Source: Apium graveolens
Taxonomy: Eukaryota; Streptophyta; Magnoliopsida; Apiales; Apiaceae
Length of the DNA: 64,000 nucleotides
Direction: 5' to 3'
NCBI RefSeq assembly: GCF_009905375.1
Contig: NW_027419901.1
Coordinates: forward strand, 120,904-184,903
Under the pieces are notes generated by a model. That model did not search any database. It saw only the letters and a list, made by a program, of their open reading frames with translations, and had not been told where the DNA came from. Of this stretch, positions 32,290-44,453 are shown piece by piece. The position numbers and the translations under genes are program-made. Within the stretch, counting starts at the first letter, position 1, and the number at the start of each line of letters is the position of its first letter.

Positions 32290-34034
32290 TTTTCATTTTA
32301 GGGTTTTATACCCCCTTACCGCCACTCTCTCTGGTTCATATATCTTATCAAACCACCTCTTTCTTTGGCTTAATCTTTTCATTTCTCCTGCAACTATTTA
32401 TAAAATTAACTAGTTTATACATCCAAGAGGCTGGTTAGATAGTTGTTTATGTGTATTTATGTCAAATCGCGAGATATATAATCACTTCCCTTTTCCATTC
32501 AAACAATCAAGTTTGCAAAACTGGTCTCTAGAAGTTTATCATATTTTATGAATATTTTCAATCCCATCCATATAATAAATCTCATTTTCCATTCTTTACA
32601 TTATCCCTCGGTACACTTCCGACCATCTCCTTCTTGGTATGTATCTCAAAATTTTACAATCTCTTTAAATCGATATATGTGCTAAAGTATTAATTATGTA
32701 CAAATGTAAGTCTTTCTTCATCAGTTGATTACATCCTATATAGCACAACAATATACCAACAAGAATCTCAAAACATTATGTCACCATGTTATGTTCTATT
32801 TTATTTATACGTAATTTATTATTTTTTACTGGTTTGCGAATTTTTACAGATTTTTAGTATTCCGCGACACCGATAATTTCATGAAAATTGAATTGCATCA
32901 TGACTTTGCTCAAGTTTGAAGGTAAGTTATATTTAAATTTCTTAATTTGGACGATAAATGTATAGTGAATTTTCATTGCCTTGGTTAGGTATGATTGAAA
33001 TAAAAATTTTGAGTTTATATTTTTCTCAAACCGAAACGAATTTAGTTCAGATTTATTTTGCTCTTAAATAAAAAATGAATCCATATTCGAACTTAGTCGA
33101 AAATTTGAATATTTATATATAGCATATTGTTTCTTTTGTTCAATTTCTAATTCATTTTCAAATATCCATCAATTGTGTCCTGTGACTTAATGACATCAAT
33201 TTTGGATATTGGTGTAACGAGATTTGGATCAACCTTACGTATTTACTGAACATGATCTTTCCCCAATTTGATATGAGTTTTCTCCTCAAAATACATATAA
33301 TAAATATTCAGTATTCCATCATGATTTGAAAATCTTTATTGCTCAAGTGATTTATACGTCTTTACTTATATGTGTATGAATTATTTGCAGTAAACAATGA
33401 AGTAAATGCTCCAGAAAAGATGGATGTCTCTGCACACTACAAGAAATTTGCAATCACACAACACCTATGAAACAACGGTCGACCAAAAAACCGTTGCCCC
33501 AAATTAGGAGACGACGGAGATTTTTTTTTTTTATGAATAACTGTTGTTAGACAACATGTAGAACAACGGTTATAGCAGTTTTTCGAAAGACTTGTTTCTG
33601 TGGCATCCTCTTATTGAGGTAGACAACAGTTTTTAAATTGCACGGTTGTCATAGATCTTTAACATAACAGTCCAAAACCGTTGTTAATAAGCTAACTTAT
33701 TGTAATCTCGGATAATGGTTTTGGACTAATTTGAAAAAATAGTTGTTACAAAATATACATATAAACAACGGTTTACGGAATCTGTTGTATAAAGGAGTCA
33801 ACAGAGAAGCATCATACAACGGTTTTACAATTTTGACAGAATAACTGTCGTCTGTTTACAAGAAATCATGGCACCACCTGATAGGTGGAAATTATTTCAC
33901 TTGGATCGCTGAGTTGGCGAAATGAGAGTCGTTGATTGATTTTACTTGGATTGCTTAGTTGGAAGAATGAGAACCGTCGATTGTGAGAATTTATCACACA
34001 ACGGTATTTTGCAGAAATCGTTGTGTAACATCTA

Positions 34035-35660
34035 AAATTCAGATTGGTTGATAATTAGCGAAATAATCTTTTCAAATGATTTTTTAGACGATCCAACCTT
34101 ACGGATGTTAACATATATTGATTTTAGCCATGTAAAAAAATAATAAAAAATTTCAAAATTTATCTTGCTTGACTTTATAAGGAAAATGAGGTAAAAGTAC
34201 GACTCCCTAAAACAAGATTCGTTGCCGATTAACGAAATAAATTTTTCAAATGATTTTTTGGATGATCCAACCGTACGGATCTTAACATATATTAATTTTA
34301 GTCACGTAAAAAAATAAAAAAAAATCAAAATTTATCTTGCTTGAGTTTTTAAGGAAAATGACGTAAAAGTACAACTCCCTAAAACAAGATTCGTTGCTGA
34401 TCAACGAAATAATTTTTTAAAATGCTTTTTTGGACAATCCAACCGTACAGATGTTAAAATATATTGATTTTAGCCATGTAAAAAAATAATAAAAAAATTC
34501 AAAATTTATCTTGCTTGACTTTATAAGAAAAATGAGGTAAAGGTACAACTCCATGAAACAAGATTCAATGCTGATTAACAACATATTTTTTTAATGATTT
34601 TTTGGACGATCCAACCGTACGGATGTTAAAATATAATGATTTTAACCATGTAAAAAAATAATAAAAAATTTTAAAATTTATCTTGTTTGAGTTTTTAAGG
34701 AAAATGAGGTAAAAGTACAACTCCCTAAAACAAGATTCGTTGCCGATTAACGAAATAATTTTTTCAAATGATTTTTTCGATGATCCAACCGTATGGATGT
34801 TAAGATATATCAATTTTAGTCATAAGAAAAAATTATTAAAAAATTTTAAATCCATCTTGCATGTGAGGATTAGAAAAATCCGGTAAAAGTACCCCTCCCG
34901 ACAAGAAGACTCGTTCCCGATTTACAAGATTAATTTTTAAAATGATTTTTTAGACGATCCAACCATACCGATGTTACGATATATCAATTTTATTCATTAG
35001 AAAAAATTATTAAAAAATTTGAAATCCATCTTGCATGTCAAGATTAGAAAAATCCGGTAAAAGTAGTCGAGACTGGTTCCCGATTTACTAGATTAATTTT
35101 TAAATTGATATTTTCGACAATCCAACCGTACGGATGTTAAGATATATCAATTTTAGTCATATGAAAAAATTATTAAAAAATTTGAAATCCATCTTGCATG
35201 TTAGGATTAGAAAAATCCGGTAAAAGTACCCCTCCCGACAAGAAGACTCGTTCCCGATTTACAAGATTAATTTTTAAAATGATTTTTTAGACGATCCAAC
35301 CATATCGATGTTAAGATATATCAATTTTATTCATTAGAAAAAATTATTAAAAAATTTGAAATTCATCTTGCATGTCAAGATTAGAAAAATCCGTTAAAAG
35401 TACCCCTCCCGACAACGAGACTCGTTCCCGATTTACAAGATTAATTTTTAAAATACTTTTTTCGACGATCCAACCGTACGAATGTTAAGATATATCAATT
35501 TTAGTAATATGAAAAAATTATTAAAAAATTTGAAATCCATCTTGCACGTCAGGATTATTAATTCATTTTTTCAATGATCCAACCATACAGATACGAAGAT
35601 ATATTGATTTTAATCATACGAAAAAATTATTAAAAAATTCAAAATAATCTTTTATGTGAG
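34035..35660. repeat. Tandem array of ~175-bp units inside CACTA family C
   Basis: About ten units, each with GATCCAACCGTACGGATGTT followed by a run of ATATAT.AATTTTAG, an A-rich stretch and ATCTTGCATG. Units near 34900 and 35235 share a longer block (CTCCCGACAAGAAGACTCG), giving a two-unit period of ~338 bp. The reverse complement core (AACATCCGTACGGTTGGATC) resembles the unit of the array at 2546-7854. Confidence 0.9.
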
Positions 35661-36291
35661 GAAATACTGTATTGAGATATATCGATTGTAATCATAAAAA
35701 GAATTATTCATAAAATTTTAAATTTATCTTGTATGATTTTTTGTTGAAAATCGAATAGAAGTGCAACTCAAAAAAATAAGACTATTTCTTGATTAATTAA
35801 TTAATTTCTTAAAAAATGCTTTTAGGGTCATCTTGCAAAATGTTAATATATATTAATTTTTTTTATGTAGAAAAATAATTTAGAATTTTCAAATTTGTTT
35901 CGAATAATTTTATATAGAAAATTATGTGAAATTATTTAAAATAAAAATTATTCTATTAATATAAAGTAAAATACAAATAAGTATTTAATTATAATATATA
36001 AATAAAAAAATATTTTATGATTTTTTTCATTTTCACACAATTTTTTCCTCCTTTAATTTTGATTTCCCCCTTCCTTCTAATTTTTATTTCCCCCTACTTC
36101 TCCCCTTCCCCTTTCTTAGATCTGACCCCTCTTCTTCTCCTCTTCTCCTCTTCTTCTCGTGCTTGTCTCTACTCTTCCATCTCCCTTAACCATCTCCCTC
36201 ACCCAATCTTGTTTCTCTTTAACAAAATTGCATATGAATTCAGCTTCTCAAGTAGAAAAATGAAGGTTGGAATTTCTAATCTCCTTGATTA

Positions 36292-36427
36292 GACCTTTCA
36301 AGCTCACGGCATGACTGATGAGTAGCTGTTTATCATTTGCAAGGTTAGGTTTTTGGGGTTCTGATTTGACCTTTCAAGCTCACGGCATGACTGATGAGTA
36401 GCTGTTTATCATTTGCAAGGTTAGGTT
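36292..36427. repeat. 60-bp direct duplication
   Basis: The stretch beginning GACCTTTCAAGCTCACGGCA occurs at 36292-36351 and identically at 36368-36427, separated by 16 bases, within the leader-like part of the CACTA. Confidence 0.9.
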
Positions 36428-36696
36428 CTATGTTTGTTGTGCTTAATTTACTCCACGGGAACAACTTCTATTCCCAACTTGCAGATTAATAATTGAATAA
36501 AAATCAAAGAGAAAGGATAGTCTCTGGCTCAGGGATGTCAAACACATTGTCAATGTCAAAACTCAACTGCGCTCTCACTCGTCACAACTGTACCAGGAGG
36601 TCTGAAACTTGTTACCCTCTTTTTTCTTTTTATTATTATTGTTGAGTTATAATTTCCAGCTTATCTTGTAATTGCTGATTGATTCTAGTTTTATAG

Positions 36697-37167
36697 TCCG
36701 TAGATGATGAAAGTGAGGGCGGGTTCTTAAAACTGAAAACAACCAGTGAGTGGCTTCTTGGTGACAACACTGCACCAGTCAATAAGAAAGTAATGTATGA
36801 GGTTAGTTGTTCCTTAAGTTTTTCAATCTTCCTGCTTCTATGTTACAGTATCATTACTCCTATTCATTTGCTTCATAAAAAGTCACATCAGTCATCAGTA
36901 TTAGCTTTTAGTCTACTAAACCCCTTATACTTGTAGTCATGTAACAGGAATCTTCATCGCCAGTCATTCAAGAAACTCTTCAGTTTCCTATCCAGGTTCA
37001 TATTTTATGTTAATTGTTGGATTTTTGATATACCCTTTTGAATTCTTGATGAATCTTGCTGACCCCTATTTGTGATTTGTGTGATTTCAGAAAGTTAGTT
37101 GTGGTATTGGAGGAATTGGTATTGGCCATACAGTAAAAAATGAATTTTGTTCTTCTTGTTCTTACAA
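36697..37167 (+). pseudogene. Three exon-like fragments captured in CACTA family C
   Basis: Three open segments have matching splice signals. 36697-36801 encodes VDDESEGGFLKLKTTSEWLL and onward for 35 codons, between ...TATAG and GTTAGT. 36948-36995 encodes ESSSPVIQETLQFPIQ, between ...AACAG and GTTCAT. 37091-37167 encodes KVSCGIGGIGIGHTVKNEFC and onward, between ATTTCAG and GTATGT. Codon phase is kept across the first two introns. This looks like part of a real plant gene copied into the transposon, but I do not recognise the family. No start or stop is present, so it is a fragment. Confidence 0.6.
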
Positions 37168-37739
37168 GTATGTTTCGTCCCCCTTTAATTTTTTAATGCC
37201 AATATGTATGGGATCATGTTTATGTACTAATCAGGTGAATTGGATTTGTGTTTTTAGGGAATTTTATTTTTGGTTTAGTGAATGTTGGTTTATGTACTAG
37301 TATTCTGACAAACATAATTTAAAGTTTGGATTTTTTGGTGTTTCCTAGTGTATTTTTGTAGAATTTTGAATGTATGTAGTCTGTATGTATGAGAATGGCT
37401 GGCGAGCATTTTAAATTCTTTATGGTGAAAATTGTAAATGTCCTTGTACCTGGCCCTGCATATGTTGACACAGGGCTTATCTAGCGTTAAAATCTTATAA
37501 AAATGAACAATTTGGTTATAAAATTTCATGACTTAGGAACTATTTTGTTGCAAGACTTTTAGTGATTTGGAGTTCGGACATTGATATTAAAATAACAGGC
37601 AGGTAAGTCTTGCTACCACTCTTTTATGTTTAAATAAAGAAATTTCTGCACTATTCTTACCCTTATTTGTTCAAAACACTTCACCTCTTTAGCTTCTTAA
37701 CTGATTTTTTTCAAAATCACATCGATTAAGTGATCTTCC

Positions 37740-37920
37740 GAGGGTTTTGACCTACGGTGGCCACCAGAGATTTCAAGTTGAATTGAGGCCTAGAGAGATG
37801 ACGATCGTGTCTTGGAAGAAGCTTGTCAAGGACGCTAATCGAGCTGTTGAGAAAGACAAATCGACTGCCAAAGAGATGCCAATTTTTGAGAAACCTGTTG
37901 TGGAGGCCCCCGTTGATTCG
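37740..37920 (+). pseudogene. Captured exon resembling the N-terminus of plant ubinuclein
   Basis: An open segment reads HQRFQVELRPREMTIVSWKK, then LVKDANRAVEKDK, ending at a plausible donor (GATTCG|GTCTGT). To my knowledge plant ubinuclein/wound-responsive proteins (HIRA histone-chaperone complex) start with a very similar RQ-F-VELRP-E-T-VSWKKL-KD block. No ATG of that gene is kept and the downstream exons are absent. It lies in the transposon with the fragments at 36697-37167 but need not come from the same gene. The assignment is from memory. Confidence 0.5.
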
Positions 37921-40900
37921 GTCTGTATTTCTTGTCAGTTGTATTGTTCTTTTTTTATTGTTTTGGAGTTGAATTTATGGAAACTTCGATTCATTTTGGT
38001 TGCTTTTACTGAATCTGTCATTTCCGAATATGTGTTCTGTTTTGTTTTTATAATTTCTATGAATTGAATTGGTATGTTATGTGAATTTACGTGATACTTA
38101 ATGTGTTTCGTGGTAGTTTTGAGTGTTTGGATTATGGGTGGTGATTTTGGCTTTTATGAGTGCTGGTTTCGGAATGATGTCAACTTCTTGTTGGTTTAGA
38201 ACTTGTCAAGGCGTAGCTTCCCCAGTATTTAGAAATATCAATTCCTGGGGTTCCGCATGATGCTGTTTGAGTTTTCATTCGATTCTTGTACTGAAATTGG
38301 TAAGAATTTTGCTTCATATTCTTGAGATGCTACCCTCAGTATACCTAGACAATTGAAGTTACATTTTCTCTTAGAATTGATCCCTTCTCGATATAATATT
38401 AATTTAAGGAAGAACACCATAAAAAAATGTATTTGGTTGTATAACTTTGAATCCTTGATACTGCTATTTGCTGACCTTCAAACATTCTTATGTAGCTATG
38501 AAGTAGACGCCCCTAGGCTTAGCCTGTATATACAAGTAAAAGTTGTCCTATAATAGGTGATTCAAGGAATTGTTTTTTGAACGGAAGGGTAGATACAGAT
38601 TTTCTCAAGTGGAGATGGCAGCCTGATACTTGTCAAATTTCGAGGGTTAATCTAAAGTTGTTTCTTAAGATTGTTAGAGGCAAATCCATGGCGTTCAGAG
38701 GTAACTCTGTTGCTAGAAATCACATTGAATCACGTAATATTTGTTAGATATCAAAAATTAGTGTTCTTTTATTAAGTGAATGTTTCTATCTTTATTATAA
38801 ATTTGTATATTAGATACCCTCCTGGCCATGATATTGCTTGTAGTGGTTGATGTTTATTATCTCTGTAATGCTACTGAGTGTATCTACAAATTGGGTGAAG
38901 GCATAATATTGTTAATTATAGGTTTTACTCTTTAATTTTATTTTTTTCTGCCTTCTTTTTAACTGTTCTTGATGTTCTATATATTCTTCTCACATTTAAT
39001 TCTTGATGCAGCAAACCTTCATGTATATATGATACTTGGAACAAGAACTTGGTGGGCAAGAACAAGAACTAAGACTTGGTGTGCTAATTGGAATGATCAT
39101 TCTCTTGCTTGTTTGGAAAAATAGACTAAATACCTATGCAAACTATTTATTGTGTACCTTAATAAGCATGTTTAGAAATAAATTTTTTAAGTTATAGTTG
39201 TAATTCTTGTAGAGAACCTTTGTATTGTTGATTTAATTTCAATTGTGAAATAACAATTGGATTACCATAATACCATTTTATTTTAAAATTGGTTTATTTT
39301 AAATAATGAGATTAATTTTCTAAAGAGTTGTGCACATATTTAAAAAAAAAACTGTTGTTTAAAAAAGTTCCAACAATGGTTAATATAGAATACCAGTTGT
39401 GCCTTCTTGATTCTAACAAATATTGAAAAACGCTGAATAGACTACAAAAAATCTACCTTTTAGACAACGGTGCAAAATTGTTGTGTGTTTATAAATTTCT
39501 TGTAGTGATAGCTAAAACACAATACCCAAAAAACAAAAAACCGTTGCCTAAAGTATCTCTTACATTTGTTTCTTAATAAAAACCATTGTATAACTAGATG
39601 AAATAAGTACATAAACTGTTGTAGGAGTCAATTCTCATAACACTATTTTTAACTATTGTGCCGGTAAATTGTTACAACGGCTAAAAAACTGTTGTTTGTA
39701 GAATATTATAGAGGGTCATATGCGTTGTGTGAATAAAAAGAGACAAAGGCTTTATATTCAGTTGTGTGATGTATTTGTTACAATGGTGTGTAACCGTTGT
39801 ATGAGTTCCAAACACACCGCCCCTCGATAGACAACGAAAAATTCATCTTTTAGACAACGGTGGAAAAGCATTGTCTGATTCAATATTTCTTGTAGTGGCA
39901 CCATGGTTTTCCTATCGGTAATACTCTTTCATATATTTTTCATTTATTCCAAAATTTTCAACACTACATTTTATATATTTTTATTATGTTGCTCTTATAT
40001 GTACCCTTACATGTACCCTCGTATGTACATGTTACCAATCCCATGCCAATATATTGAAATTGAATTATTACAAATAAAGTTGGATGTAAACGTGTATATG
40101 GTGAACAACCCGGCCTGATAATGACATGCTTTATTACGAACTTGAACTCAAACATAAGAATGTGTGAGCTAACGAGCTCGGGCCGAGCTCTTAGCATTGG
40201 TGGCTTGAGCTCGGCACGAGATCATTAGACTTGAACCTGGCTAGTTAAATCTCAAAAAATTGACATATATCCTGATTATTAACGAGAGAAGAAGAAAGTG
40301 AGAAAGATGACGGCTGGGCGGATCATTGTAACGAGAAAACGAATGATGTTAGTTATATATACACAATTATTCTATATTTTTTTTGACAATATAGAAGAAT
40401 ACGAAGATAGAAGATAGAAGAATTATTTAGAATCGTTTGTAGTTTATCCTGATTAAAGGATCAACTAAAAATGTACTATTTCACTTAACTAACAAGGATC
40501 TTTTAGAAAGGCTCTTACAATAATATATATACAGAAGCATTTGCATCAGATGGATCAACTGATAGACGGAGTTTAATAATACATTAGTTCTTTGCTACTC
40601 GATAATTAATAAAATTATACTCCATCAATCCTACACCATACTACATGACTTCTAGTGACCTCAGAAAAATGACTACATGGAGTAGGCAGCTATATACATC
40701 TTTAAAAAATTCAAATGATTAACGTATGTTTCTCACCTTTTTCTGTTGCTCCTTATTTCCGTCCTTCACAAAATTCCTCAAGATCTTATGGCATAAAACT
40801 ATCGGGGCCAACCCGTAGACCTAGATTGCTTGGTGGTCTGGAAGGTAACTCTTCTTCTATGAACATTGGCTTAAAGAGAAAAATGAAAATGATCATAAAA

Positions 40901-40978
40901 GAAGATTCAAGCGATGAAGATGATGAGTACTACCAATGTGATCTTCGTGGATCTGCCGGCTTAAACAGGACACCCTGA

Positions 40979-42201
40979 ACCATTCAGTATAACTCCCTCA
41001 TAAAATTTGAAGGTTTTCAATTTACTATGAAAACATGCTCCAATTTTTGGTTGAGATTTGTAGTGTTGTTAATATTTGACTGGTAATTGATTTGTAGTGT
41101 TATCTAATGTATTTTAGGCTTTACTATATTTTTTAGTTGACTCATATATTTTACTTGAATTTGCAGAGGGAACTTGGAAATGGTAGGCAGTCCAGAGAGA
41201 ATGCCAAAATCTAGTGAGCAAAACAAGATAGAAAGAATTCTGAGGTTCCCATGTTGCAAATTCTAGGAAATTTACAAGATCATTTCATGGTGTGTCACAA
41301 GTGAAATAATAGAGACAAGGATACTGAAATTACTAGTGGTTCTTTTTTATCTACATATGTCATCTGAATTGTTGTCTTTATAGATTCAGAATTTGATGAG
41401 ACGATTATGAAATACATGTGCTTTATATATAAGCTTCTGCAACTGATCGATCAAATTTGAAATTTAATTAGGATTAATAGTTGCTGATTTGTTATGTTGC
41501 GTAGATAGTATTTATATGGTTGATAGAGCTGCTTACTAAGAAGATGACTACAAGATACATGTTCTTTCTACATCAAAAATAAGTTGCAGTACAAAACATT
41601 GATGCTTTATAAGAACTAATTTCAGAATATTAGTCTACCACTACCATCAAGCTCATTGATTCCTACTTTCAGGTTGTAACTTGTACATACGTCAACTTTT
41701 TTTCAACAATTTGATTTTATTTACTTATATTTCATTTTATCAAGAGTTGTGATGATTGCTAATGCCTATGTTGATCAAATAACAGAGTTATTAAATATAG
41801 AAAATATTATCAGTTTCCCAATATTAACTATGTAACTTCTACTTACATATGAACCAATTCCTTATTGAAAAACGCATTTCAATATACATGTATATAATTA
41901 TCATGTTGATTAATGGTTAATATCAATAAACAAAGCAAACTCCCTCATTAGAGAACGCTATAATGGTTTAACCCCACAGGATATAATGTATTTAAGCAAT
42001 TCTACTCTTAAAAGTTTTCACCATTGATTTTATTCTCATGATAGTCTTAAAAAAGGTTATGCCAAAAATCATTTATAAACAAAAAAAATTATATAAAATA
42101 TTTTCACAACAACATAAAAATAATTGTTTTAAAAATTTTAATGTTAAAATGATTTTTAAATTGAACACTAAATATAAGTTATAAATTATATGTACTATTC
42201 T
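40979..42201. other. Region downstream of the split gene
   Basis: A possible extra spliced exon follows TTGAATTTGCAG at ~41165 (AGGGAACTTGGAAATGG), perhaps 3' UTR. The rest is AT-rich without genes. 41735-41850 resembles 31880-32015 upstream of the gene. Confidence 0.3.
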
Positions 42202-42518
42202 TGTTGAATAACAAAACTTGTATACACAACACACACCTGTGTAATTTGAAATGATAAAGAGTAATACTGATATGTTTATTTCTTGTTGATAGAAAACTGA
42301 GAGCATACACGCAGAATTTAAAAAAAAATAGCTGAAAACTGCTTCCTACAAACTAGCAACTCTCACCTAAAAAATCTCCCACGCTCCTAACTGCTCCATA
42401 ACTCTCCAACAAGCTACTGACTCATTCTAATACTACAACGTGGCTAACAGATGCCCATTTATTAAAAAAAAATCACAACTTAAAATAAATAAATAATAAG
42501 TTTAGATAAAATCCAACA
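42202..42518 (-). repeat. 3' LTR (317 bp) of the nested copia
   Basis: It matches 52537-52736 over its first ~200 bases (GTATACACA...CACACCTGTGTAATTTGAAA, CTACAAACTAGCAACTCTCA). TG...CA ends and the adjacent polypurine tract fix its limits. Confidence 0.8.
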
Positions 42519-42540
42519 AAACACCCCTTAATCTAAACTT

Positions 42541-44108
42541 ATGCAGCCAACTTCTTCATGCCAAGAAACTCACGCATTCTCTCAAACTTGACAGCTGCAA
42601 GCGCCTTTGTCAGAATGTCTTCCTTCTGCTCACTAGTGTGTACATGCTTGAGTTTGATCTCTCCTTTCTCATGCATTCCCGGATAAAATGGTACCGAATG
42701 TCTATATGTTTACTACGACCATGGAAAAATTGAATCTTAGCCAAATCTATAGCAGACCTGTTGTCCACATAGATTATTACAGGGCCTGGTTTCACATCAA
42801 CAATCTAACTGAGTAACTTCGGTAACCAAACTGCTTGACTTGCTGCAGCAGTGGCAGCCATGAACTCAGCCTCACAAGATGAGAGTGCTACACACATCTG
42901 TTTATGAGACAACCAAGTTATTAAACTGTCATCGAGATAGAACACCATACCCCCAGTACTCTTCCTGTCTTCTATATTTCATCCCAAATCACTATATGCA
43001 AAACCATATAAAATGTAGTTTCCCGAGCCTCTCACATAATTCAAACCATATTCCAGAGTTCCTTTTACATATCTTAATATTCACTTCACTACATTATAAT
43101 GAAGAACTGTGGGTCTGTCCATATAACGACTAACAATCCCTACTGCAAATTCTATCTCAGGACGGGTATGCACCAAGTATCAAAGGCCTCCTACCATACT
43201 TTTAAATTGAGTAGGATCAACTGGCTTCCCATCTTCATCTTTTTGTAGCTATAATCTCTCCTCCATTGGATATTTTACTGGGTTGCACTCCAATAAACCT
43301 GCCTTCTGCAGAATTTTCTTCACGTATGTTGTTTGCTTCAACTCTATGCCATCCTTCCCTTGCTTAACCTCAATTCCTAGATAATGTGAAAGTCTTCCCA
43401 GATCACTCATCTCAAAGTTTCATCCTTATATCACTTTGTATACACAGCTGGTTCATACAGACTCTTGATGCAACCCAACTTTTTTAGGCACAGGGTAAGC
43501 TTCGCGTACCAGGCCCGTGCAACCTGTCTCAAACCATATAAAGCTTTTACCAACTTATAGACAAGATGTTCCTTTCCACTTTTTATAAACCTTCCGGTTG
43601 GCTCACATACACATGCTCACTGAGTTTTGCCATTGAGGAAAGCATATTTTACATCAAAATGATGAATCTCCTAACTGTTCTTAGCTGCGAGTGCCAACAA
43701 CAGCCTTACCCTTTCCAACCTTGTTACCGAAGCGAACAACTCTTCATAATCCACACCTTGCTTCTGAACATAGCCCTTTGCTACAAACTGGGCCTTGTAC
43801 TTACTAATTTTTCCTTTTGTGTCCTTCTTCAAATTGTTTACCCACTTTAACCCAATGGGTTTGTGTCTAGTAGGCAACTCCACCAAATTCCAAGTGCCAT
43901 TTCTTTCTATAGCTCGGATCTCATTTTGCATTGCTTTTTCCCAACATTTTTCTTTAATTGCCAGACTATAACATACTGGTTTATCCACTCCAATTAACAT
44001 TAGTTCATCATGTAATTCCACTTCCTCAGTATCGTTATAAATGTCACTGAGCCGTCTATAACGTCTAGTCTCGCTTTCTTCTTTGGAGAGTTGACTGGAG
44101 TCAGGCAC
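42541..44108 (-). pseudogene. Copia reverse transcriptase and RNase H (broken)
   Basis: From the right, an open segment (44108-43671) carries the RT start: LIGVDKPVCYSLAIKEKCWE, then IGLKWVNNLKKDTKGKI and FVAKGYVQKQGVDYEE. The middle of RT (43670-42860) is readable only across stops and shifts. RNase H follows: CEAEF near 42870, then [11 protein letters not shown] and [17 protein letters not shown] at 42795-42610. Not functional. Sequence style matches the copia at 57105-60204 more than the 13.2-kb element. Confidence 0.8.
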
Positions 44109-44204
44109 AGGTGCTTAAACTGGTGTTGTAATTTTCGAAATTATCATTCACTGAAGTTGTTGCTTCGAAATCGCCATTATTCTCTACACCTGAATTTCCT
44201 TCGA

Positions 44205-44453
44205 TTAAAACAAGTGATCCTTGTGCAGAATTTCTTCAGACTCTTGTTCCCAGGGCCAACTTTTATTTTCTTCAAACCCAATATCTCTACTAACATGTAA
44301 AGAATTTCTTCTTGGGTTATACAACCTGCAAACTTTGGTTCCTGGTTCTTTACCTAAATAAACCAATATTTTACTTCGATCATCTAGCTTACTCACATGC
44401 ATATTAGGTATTTTCATATGAGCAATGCATCCAAAAACTTTCAAATGTGCAAG
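44205..44453 (-). pseudogene. Copia integrase C-terminal part, right up to the CACTA insertion
   Basis: It encodes AHLKVFGCIAHMKIPNMHVS and YNPRRNSLHVSRDIGF, then the acidic linker, where this copy has a one-base frameshift relative to 130-468. The CACTA element begins at 44454, and the rest of integrase continues beyond 47602. Confidence 0.8.

Larger units (their letters stand above)
33435..39897. mobile_element. CACTA transposon (family C), non-autonomous, with captured exons
   Basis: 6463 bp with ends CACTACAAGAAATTTG and ATATTTCTTGTAGTG and a perfect 3-bp target duplication GCA (33432-33434, 39898-39900). Subterminal regions (about 33460-34030 and 39340-39895) are packed with ACAACGGT/ACCGTTGT motifs. 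The interior holds a ~175-bp tandem array, a CT-rich leader-like stretch at ~36020-36200, exon fragments and a 3' tail at ~39010-39300. I find no TNP2 transposase, so it depends on another element. The element at 60205 shares its terminus and subterminal motif. Confidence 0.92.
32290..40978 (+). pseudogene. Small host gene split in an exon by a CACTA element
   Basis: I infer four exons. The first is a non-coding 5' exon ending near 32634 (CTTCTTG|GTATGT). The second, ~32851-32921, has ATG at 32900 and donor G|GTAAGT. The third, 33391-33434, follows acceptor TTATTTGCAG and continues at 39901-39917 with donor CG|GTAATA. The last, from 40783 after TTCCTCAAG, runs to a TGA at 40976-40978. Without the CACTA and one target copy the frame stays open through every junction, giving about 92 residues: a start MTLLKFEVNN, a basic middle (SGPTRRPRLLGG), a Lys-rich stretch and an acidic SSDEDDEYY segment. 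I do not recognise the family. The insertion lies after the 22nd codon, so the protein is lost unless the transposon is spliced out. A short upstream ATG (32881) overlaps the start out of frame. Inferred from splice signals only. Confidence 0.55.

Noticed and set aside
36017..36292. 91-codon hydrophobic plus-strand ORF in CACTA family C
   Set aside because: It reads a CT-rich leader-like segment; its Leu/Phe/Ser bias is a by-product of pyrimidine-rich DNA.
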